Notes under the pieces: generated by a model
Seen by the model: only the letters and a program-made list of their open reading frames with translations
What the model was told of the DNA's origin: nothing
Databases searched by the model: none
Shown here: positions 7,301-10,343 of the stretch, one piece after another
How positions within the stretch are numbered: the first letter of the stretch is position 1
Layout: each line of letters starts with the position of its first letter
Translations under genes and position numbers: made by a program
NCBI GenBank assembly: GCA_030613445.1
Contig: JAUWLY010000072.1
Span: forward strand, 1-10,343
DNA length: 10,343 bases
Source: Candidatus Stahliibacteriota bacterium
GTDB lineage: Bacteria; Hydrothermota; Tepidihabitantia; SM23-42
Direction: 5' to 3'

Positions 7301-8724
7301 TACGTGAGGGCAGAATCATTGCCCGGTTGGTAAAGTGAATACCTGTAATATCCGGTGTATGCCTTGTATACCGTTTTATCGTTTGATATCAAAGTGTCGC
7401 CATCACCATCAATTACTTCCTCGTAGATCGCCTGTCCTAAGGAGTCATACCATACATACAAACGATCGCCCTTTTTGTAATTGCCCGACCATATGGTATC
7501 CGACGATGTATAACCATCCTGAGGAAATATCTTTGCGACCATCCTGAGATCATTTCCATTGTAATAGTATTTGTATAAGGACAGTAGTGAGTCAGCGCTT
7601 CCGGTTGGGTAATGCTGTACCACCTGCACCAGCTGCATTGCGCCCATGAGGTCAAACGTATCAGCGTCCTCCTCGTCTCCTACAATGTAGGTAATTGGAT
7701 GGTAGCGGTATTCAAACTGTTTCGTATTACCATTTTCTGTGATCGAAACACTGGTCAGGAAGGAATCAGCACTGTATCCGAAACTCAAGGTATGCCCGTC
7801 TTTGCCGGTAACCTGGGATAGATAATTTCCAGTGTAACTGAAGCTCGTTTTGCGCCCGTTCCGATCTACGATCGAGTCAACCTTGTTCGAACTGCCGAAA
7901 TAATATATCGTACCGTCTGCCTTGTACAGATACCACGTGTTGCCTATTTTTTTAAGGTTCGTATGATTCTGCCGCATCGGATGATAGACACCGGCGGAAA
8001 TTCGATTATAGACGTTCATGGTTTTACCTTCCCAGACAATGCATCCGGTATCGCTTTCCAGTTCAAGCTCCTCAGTATATATGTTGTAATTATGTTGCCA
8101 CCCGATCCCCAATGGATTTTTCCAGCGCTTTAAAGTATCCGCGCTGTAGCAACCCACAAGCATGGATGCATTATACGAACGACTAAATTGGATATCAGAA
8201 TTGCTGTAATCCTGATCCGTGAAACGGAATGCTCCGGTGAATGTGTTTACCGGGTCCATGGCATCGGTCTTACACGGATCTGGCTCCTGGTAAGGGATGA
8301 TTTGATAAATGATTAAACTACCTGCTTTTCTGTTAACATAATGGGCCTTGTTATTCTCATACTCATCAATATCGAACGGCGCGGAGAATGAAAAAAACTC
8401 ACTGAAACAGTCACTCCCGCTTGGATGAACGCCAGGGGGCCATTTATAACCCTCTAGTCTCTCGAGATATCCCCCCAAATTCCATATGTCCCCTGGATTG
8501 TTGCACGGACAGGGATTTGCCGTCACGAAGATGTGGACGCTGACCAGTTGCCCGGGAGCAACATAACAATATCGATTCGTATAATTGGCCTCAAATTGAG
8601 AATTGTAGGGCTTTGGACACGTATATTCCTGGGCATTAAGACTAGATAGATTAACAATCAACAGAAAAAATATATAAATACTTCGCAATGAGACTTTTAA
8701 AATATTATTACTATTATTATACAT
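4375..8724 (-). CDS. Sec-exported Rhs/YD-repeat protein with a Cys-rich C-terminal tip (1449 aa)
   Basis: I place the start at ATG 8724, which has AGGAGG just upstream (8734-8729) and puts the signal peptide at the N-terminus (hydrophobic core about 16-28, predicted cleavage after A31). An in-frame ATG at 8802 would add 26 residues encoded by a REP-like palindrome. Domains: a Cys-containing N-terminal region (32-155), a DUF6531-like segment (about 157-215, starting D-P-V-N-T-F-T-G), YD/RHS repeats (about 285-1190, many Y-x-Y-D-x-x-G-N units), and the Rhs core (1273-1344) with Y-D-P-G-I-G-R-F ending in D-P-L-G-L. Such repeats form a beta-cage shell that encloses the C-terminal tip, which is normally released after the D-P-x-G-L motif. 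The tip (1345-1449) has 11 Cys, three as CC pairs, and is AT-rich (about 37% G+C in 4381-4680 against about 40-60% in sampled core lines). I do not recognise it. Export by Sec rather than a T6SS is implied. Confidence 0.9.
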   Translation of the reverse strand: MYNNSNNILKVSLRSIYIFFLLIVNLSSLNAQEYTCPKPYNSQFEANYTNRYCYVAPGQLVSVHIFVTANPCPCNNPGDIWNLGGYLERLEGYKWPPGVHPSGSDCFSEFFSFSAPFDIDEYENNKAHYVNRKAGSLIIYQIIPYQEPDPCKTDAMDPVNTFTGAFRFTDQDYSNSDIQFSRSYNASMLVGCYSADTLKRWKNPLGIGWQHNYNIYTEELELESDTGCIVWEGKTMNVYNRISAGVYHPMRQNHTNLKKIGNTWYLYKADGTIYYFGSSNKVDSIVDRNGRKTSFSYTGNYLSQVTGKDGHTLSFGYSADSFLTSVSITENGNTKQFEYRYHPITYIVGDEEDADTFDLMGAMQLVQVVQHYPTGSADSLLSLYKYYYNGNDLRMVAKIFPQDGYTSSDTIWSGNYKKGDRLYVWYDSLGQAIYEEVIDGDGDTLISNDKTVYKAYTGYYRYSLYQPGNDSALTYVYTGAAGADSAHSPYDTTFVPQAPASGYYIEKRDYHNDRVGRQIFMEKRGTAISRTKFFKDLDFNDTLVVTIDDDTTRYSYQSYTLNSETRSTQLPTKIVYPNGDSILNYYHAPDNNAPAFFLLDSIIDELGRKTQYFYDNNYNLDSLRYYNRYIAGVGTTTLTHDYTFNSHGNLTQLKDPRGNSTYYSYAPNDTGPYLTQTRIDMSPSGSGNEDIITKYKYNTDIGKVDTLIYFQDYPGDSSLVYYTHDVMSRLQGTHYPDGTRDSLTYDKRGNLIKKETYLSSTCHFRIEYVYDARDRLTLVKEYSDMSGVTPKIDTTRYAYDLNDALIGFINANDTTGISTEISYEYDAGKLIKVAYPDTTYDSLGYYTNNNLKFKKDRRGKVVAYLYDSRNRLIKERYFNSLTAYDAFPDSVPAESLVFTYDDVGNMVSMLDKNGTINYSYDEMNGLDTLNCYQDMLVIYKYDTAGNRKKLKVVKASDTTTVYLNQSYPTYDEANRLDKTAVGTDTFAFTYWDTGPIKKIDYPNNVKEQYKLTSRNFIDVITDSSGNNQLFKFDYKYNAKGDRDTLILYLPRLMQSPISGTITYMYDDLRRLTQAQYPRSIYNKTNSYTYDKVGNRLKKIAGTDTTNYTYNKRNNHMTYAGAAGYSYDNNGNLTQITPPEEIGYYFTWDFENRLVKIRKTGSGPGDSLRFTYCGLGKRIRKIHGASDTTKYCYDGMYAVCEFGGHLDLKAKYVYVNGMLLARYDNSPADTHYFHHDGLGSVIGMTNENGNVEQSYFYDDFGNSLGSWGSVSNSYLYTGQEYDDEISGAELYNLRARYYDPGIGRFVSEDPVNKASKGTIALNPHELNTYLYVLNNPINWVDPLGLKGIKKCTSKEVKKELKQIIEAFHRCCKRGFRPPCYEKSENIIECMYIIIGGKLDCCDYGIHFMPQFWFIFHYGIRADCYDCCGRHYQKYFEPFLCWAMPTQKVWW

Positions 8725-8760
8725 ATGTCCTCCTGGGGTTGTCCCGTTCACTGTTGAAAT

Positions 8761-8781
8761 CCTGTCTGCCTGACAGGCAGG
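8761..8781. repeat. REP-like palindrome in the rhs leader
   Basis: CTGCCTG (8766-8772) and CAGGCAG (8774-8780) are perfect inverted arms around one base. An alternative hairpin uses CCTGTC (8761-8766) and GACAGG (8772-8777). The element lies between the predicted rhs promoter and the SD start, so it would fold in the 5' leader of the rhs mRNA. GC-rich palindromes of this type are the usual partners of RAYT transposases, one of which is present at 9303. Confidence 0.6.
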
Positions 8782-8798
8782 TCGGTAACGGACCCGAT

Positions 8799-8999
8799 TC
8801 ATAATACCATTATACTAAGCAACCGTTCTCTTGTCAAGAGCTCTTTTTCTCTCTTTTGGGCTTCAGTCAGGAAGGGTAAATCCCGATAGCCTTTGATTTT
8901 TCTAAACCGTTTTTCCGCTTCCAGCAAGCCAAGTGCTGCCCAGCGCTCAGCCATACTGCCGTTTCGCCAGCGCTTCACGTTCTTCGACACCTGACGCAC
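8799..8999 (-). pseudogene. C-terminal remnant of a transposase, IS256/mutator-like
   Basis: The frame from 8999 reads V-R-Q-V-S-K-N-V-K-R-W-R-N-G, then R-W-A-A-L-G-L-L-E-A-E-K-R-F-R-K-I-K-G-Y. The patterns N-V-K-R-W-x-x-G, R-W-x-A-x-x-L-x-A-E-x-x-F-R and K-G-Y recall the C-termini of mutator/IS256-type transposases as I remember them. Only about 55 residues remain; the catalytic DDE part and the inverted repeats are absent. An in-frame stop lies a few codons upstream. The remnant overlaps, in another frame, the 3' part of the truncated signal-peptide ORF at 8947-9048, and its end carries the consensus promoter of rhs. It is a relic of an insertion or deletion event. Family assignment was made from memory of motif patterns, not from a search. 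Confidence 0.55.
8809..8837 (-). promoter_or_regulatory. Consensus sigma70 promoter of the rhs gene
   Basis: On the minus strand TTGACA (8837-8832) and TATAAT (8814-8809) are exact consensus boxes with a 17-bp spacer. The -35 box sits inside a perfect palindrome, CTCTTG-A-CAAGAG (8828-8840). Transcription would start near 8802-8803, giving a leader of about 78 nt to the SD-led start at 8724, or a leaderless start at the in-frame ATG 8802. The boxes overlap the last codons of the transposase remnant's reading frame. Confidence 0.75.
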
Positions 9000-9048
9000 G
9001 ACCGAAAATCACTGAGAAGACAATTGCTGCTAGCAATAGTTTTTTCAT
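8947..9048 (-). pseudogene. Truncated secreted-protein gene (signal peptide only, 33 aa)
   Basis: ATG 9048 follows AAAGGAG at 5-nt spacing and starts a classic Sec signal peptide (K2-K3, L4-L6, A-A-I-V-F-S-V-I-F-G). About 16 residues in, the sequence runs into the transposase remnant in the wrong frame and stops after 33 codons. The mature protein is therefore lost. It shares with the intact secreted gene at 1999-2370 a strong SD, a signal peptide and the 85-bp leader repeat about 117 bp upstream. I infer a formerly intact exported-protein gene cut by a transposon-related rearrangement; a 33-aa peptide could still be made. Confidence 0.55.
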
Positions 9049-9147
9049 TATAACTCCTTTGTAATTAATCCGATGTTTCTTTCCAATGTGAGCTTCGATC
9101 CCCTCATTCGAATATTGTACTTTTCCCAAGGACCCACTTATCCACGA

Positions 9148-9249
9148 GCCTCACCATCGGTGAAGGCGGGGTCAGGACCGAATCTACAGTCTTCTCCGTT
9201 ACAGACGCGTCTTGCCATTTTCATCACAATAGCAAATAAGTTTATCATT
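9148..9249 (-). repeat. Leader-type dispersed repeat, copy 2, with hairpin
   Basis: The conserved block 9165-9249 matches 2491-2575 at 73 of 85 ungapped positions. It is followed at 9148-9167 by a strong hairpin (GCCT-T-CACC / GGTG-AGGC, one bulged base, loop GAT) at the same place where copy 1 has a different-sequence hairpin. The repeat reads toward the signal-peptide start at 9048. Its distal end meets the inverted repeat of the transposase element exactly at 9249, which suggests that the element joined here. Confidence 0.75.
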
Positions 9250-9280
9250 TCAAAAAAGGTGGCAGGTCTTGACATTCTAC
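9249..9280 (+). repeat. Left terminal inverted repeat of the RAYT element
   Basis: This 32-bp repeat differs from the right copy (10236-10267, inverted) only at 9252 (A here, G in the right copy when read inward). Its inner part contains TTGACA (9269-9274), which serves as the -35 box of the transposase promoter. Confidence 0.85.
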
Positions 9281-9296
9281 AAATATTGTATATGAT
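9269..9296 (+). promoter_or_regulatory. Transposase promoter with its -35 box inside the terminal repeat
   Basis: TTGACA (9269-9274) and TATGAT (9291-9296) are 16 bp apart. The GTG start at 9303 is only 6 nt past the -10 box, so the mRNA would begin at or beside the start codon. No Shine-Dalgarno is seen. Expression is therefore tied to an intact left end. Confidence 0.5.
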
Positions 9297-9302
9297 ATAA
9301 GT

Positions 9303-10229
9303 GTGTCACGTCCGTTAAGGGTCGAGTATCCGGGTGCAATATATCATGTGGTTTCGCGTGGTAATGGACGGTTGTGGTTATTTAAACACGACGATGCCTA
9401 CAGCACATTCTTGGATGTATTAGAAGAATATCTAAAGAAGTACTATGTAGTAATTCACAATTTTGTCATCATGCGCAATCATTTTCATCTTGTAGTCGAA
9501 ACAAAGTTGCCTAATTTAGGTGTTTTTATGAACCAGGTATTAAGGGATTATGCGATGTATTTTAATCGTATGAGTCGGCGTCGGGGCAGTGTGTTTCAGC
9601 GCCGTTATGGTGCCTTTTTAGTACAGAAGGACGTATATTACAAACAATTGACCAAATATATATTTTACAATCCGGTGAAGGCGAAATTGGTTAAGCATCC
9701 TGATGAGTATAAGTGGAGCAGTTTGTGGTATATTATGCGTCGGTATAAGAGCATACAATGGTTTGATCCTAAGGTATCGCTTTCCCTGGTTGGCGGGCGA
9801 CGGGGATTAGTTGAGTTATTAGCGGATCCGGCTATTCTGCCGGTAATGGAACCGGTGTACAATCAGTTTTATGGAGATCGGCAGTGGGCTGATGATCTGA
9901 TCGAGAAGACTAAGTTAAGCGAGGAAATCCGTGGTCATGGTTTAATGGCGAGAGGTTATATCAAGCAGCAAGAAGTTATTAAGGCGGTTGCGTTGCAGTA
10001 CGGTATTACTGCCGACGAGTTATTGCGTGGTGTGGCGCCAGATGCAATGATGGGGTTGATGGACTTACTCAATGTCCATACGCCATTGAGGCTTGTCGAG
10101 ATCGGTCAGCTTTTCAGCTTGAAAAAGTTTACCGTTGCACAGCGTTTATGGCGGTTCAAGAAGCACGGGTTGTCGAATACACGCACTAAGAAAATCATTG
10201 GAACGCTGCAGAAAAAACTCTTAAGATAA
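9303..10229 (+). CDS. REP-associated tyrosine transposase (RAYT, Y1/HUH family), 308 aa
   Basis: The protein starts S-R-P-L-R-V-E-Y-P-G-A-I-Y-H-V-V-S-R-G, the usual N-terminus of RAYT/TnpA-REP proteins. The metal-binding HUH motif is H60-F61-H62 in R-N-H-F-H-L-V-V. The likely catalytic tyrosine is Y119 in K-Y-I-F-Y-N-P-V-K-A, and the trailing W138-S-S is also typical. These enzymes nick single-stranded DNA through a 5'-phosphotyrosine link and move or spread REP-like palindromes. Residues about 222-290 form a second part resembling DnaA domain IV (V-I-K-A-V-A-x-x-Y-G-I-x-x-x-E-L-L, then L-R-L-V-E-I-G-Q-L-F), a fusion seen in longer members of the family; the DnaA-box-contacting R-D-H-S-T loop is replaced. 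The gene looks intact. GTG at 9303 is the start; the 32-bp right repeat begins 6 bp after the stop. Confidence 0.9.
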   Translation: MSRPLRVEYPGAIYHVVSRGNGRLWLFKHDDAYSTFLDVLEEYLKKYYVVIHNFVIMRNHFHLVVETKLPNLGVFMNQVLRDYAMYFNRMSRRRGSVFQRRYGAFLVQKDVYYKQLTKYIFYNPVKAKLVKHPDEYKWSSLWYIMRRYKSIQWFDPKVSLSLVGGRRGLVELLADPAILPVMEPVYNQFYGDRQWADDLIEKTKLSEEIRGHGLMARGYIKQQEVIKAVALQYGITADELLRGVAPDAMMGLMDLLNVHTPLRLVEIGQLFSLKKFTVAQRLWRFKKHGLSNTRTKKIIGTLQKKLLR

Positions 10230-10343
10230 CATCGAGTAGAATGTCAAGACCTGCCACCTTTTTCGAAGCCTGTTTTATGAACGCCTCAATCACTCTTTGA
10301 TTTTTAATTTTCTTTTCTTCGCGCATAATAAACGTGGCATTGC
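10195..10343 (-). other. Open frame entering from the right edge, possible 3' end of a gene disrupted by the RAYT element
   Basis: A minus-strand frame is open from the window edge (10341) to a TGA at 10197-10195, 48 codons. The outer part is charged (E-E-K-K-I-K-N-Q-R-V-I-E-A-F). It then crosses the right terminal repeat (K-K-V-A-G-L-D-I-L) and ends inside the transposase gene's antisense. If the outer part is coding, the element supplied its new C-terminus. It is short, and I do not recognise it. Confidence 0.2.

Larger units (their letters stand above)
9249..10267 (+). mobile_element. RAYT-type element: Y1 transposase gene between 32-bp inverted repeats
   Basis: The left end 9249-9280 and the right end 10236-10267 are inverted copies matching at 31 of 32 positions. 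They contain AAAAAGGTGGCAGGTC followed by TTGACATTCTAC. One complete transposase gene fills the interior. No target-site duplication is visible (TATCA before the left end, GCCTG after the right end), as expected for HUH enzymes, which do not use DDE chemistry. The total is 1019 bp. Near-identity of the ends points to a fairly recent or still mobile unit. Confidence 0.8.

Noticed and set aside
5673..7821. Several 65-93-aa ORFs inside the rhs gene on both strands
   Set aside because: They are alternate-frame shadows of the long YD-repeat coding region.
4375..8802. Longer rhs reading frame starting at 8802 as the primary start
   Set aside because: The extra 26 codons are encoded by a REP-like palindrome, would bury the signal peptide, and a strong AGGAGG precedes ATG 8724. 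Kept only as an alternative-start finding.
10230..10267. Rho-independent terminator after the transposase
   Set aside because: There is a GC-rich tract before a T run, but no local hairpin; the sequence is the terminal inverted repeat.

Overview
The window (10,343 bp, moderate G+C) looks like part of a genome or metagenome contig from an uncultivated Gram-negative-type bacterium. Exported proteins carry Sec signal peptides, strong AGGAGG-type ribosome binding sites coexist with promoters placed right at start codons, and the gene content resembles FCB/WOR-3-like candidate phyla: a GT39-TPR fusion, a Sec-exported Rhs/YD-repeat protein and a REP-associated tyrosine transposase. That placement is inferred from gene style only and is weak.

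Layout. Everything except the transposase at the right end reads on the minus strand. Positions 1-1862 hold a truncated polytopic GT39-like glycosyltransferase whose C-terminal part is built of TPR repeats; its promoter appears to place the transcript start at the ATG. Next come a hairpin terminator and a small secreted protein of unknown function (1999-2370). Positions 2371-3043 have no intact gene. They hold a leader-type repeat, a degenerate 3' half of a tRNA (Val-CAC-like), a 17-bp direct repeat and several short repeated motifs, and read as a scarred integration or recombination site.

The centre is an Rhs locus. A 1449-aa exported Rhs/YD-repeat protein (4375-8724) ends in an Rhs core followed by a 105-aa, AT-rich tip with 11 cysteines. 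Downstream are an 8-TM membrane protein (3327-4202) and a broken second copy of 75 residues of Rhs core (3044-3316). This order (rhs, tip, small gene, orphan core fragment) matches that of polymorphic toxin loci, so the tip and the membrane protein are a candidate toxin-immunity pair. Neither is recognisable as a known family to me.

Upstream of rhs is a consensus promoter (TTGACA-17-TATAAT) overlapping the last codons of a transposase C-terminal remnant, which itself overlaps a truncated signal-peptide gene (8947-9048). That truncated gene and the secreted gene at 1999-2370 share the same kind of leader: an 85-bp ungapped repeat (73/85 identical), then a hairpin, a strong SD and a signal peptide. 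The right end (9249-10267) is a RAYT-like Y1/HUH transposase gene with a DnaA-domain-IV-like C-terminus, enclosed by 32-bp inverted repeats that match at 31 of 32 positions.

The most unusual items are the Rhs tip plus membrane gene plus orphan core, the shared leader of the two secreted-protein genes, and the transposase element whose terminal repeat carries the -35 box of its own promoter. All comparisons were made by eye; no database search was run.
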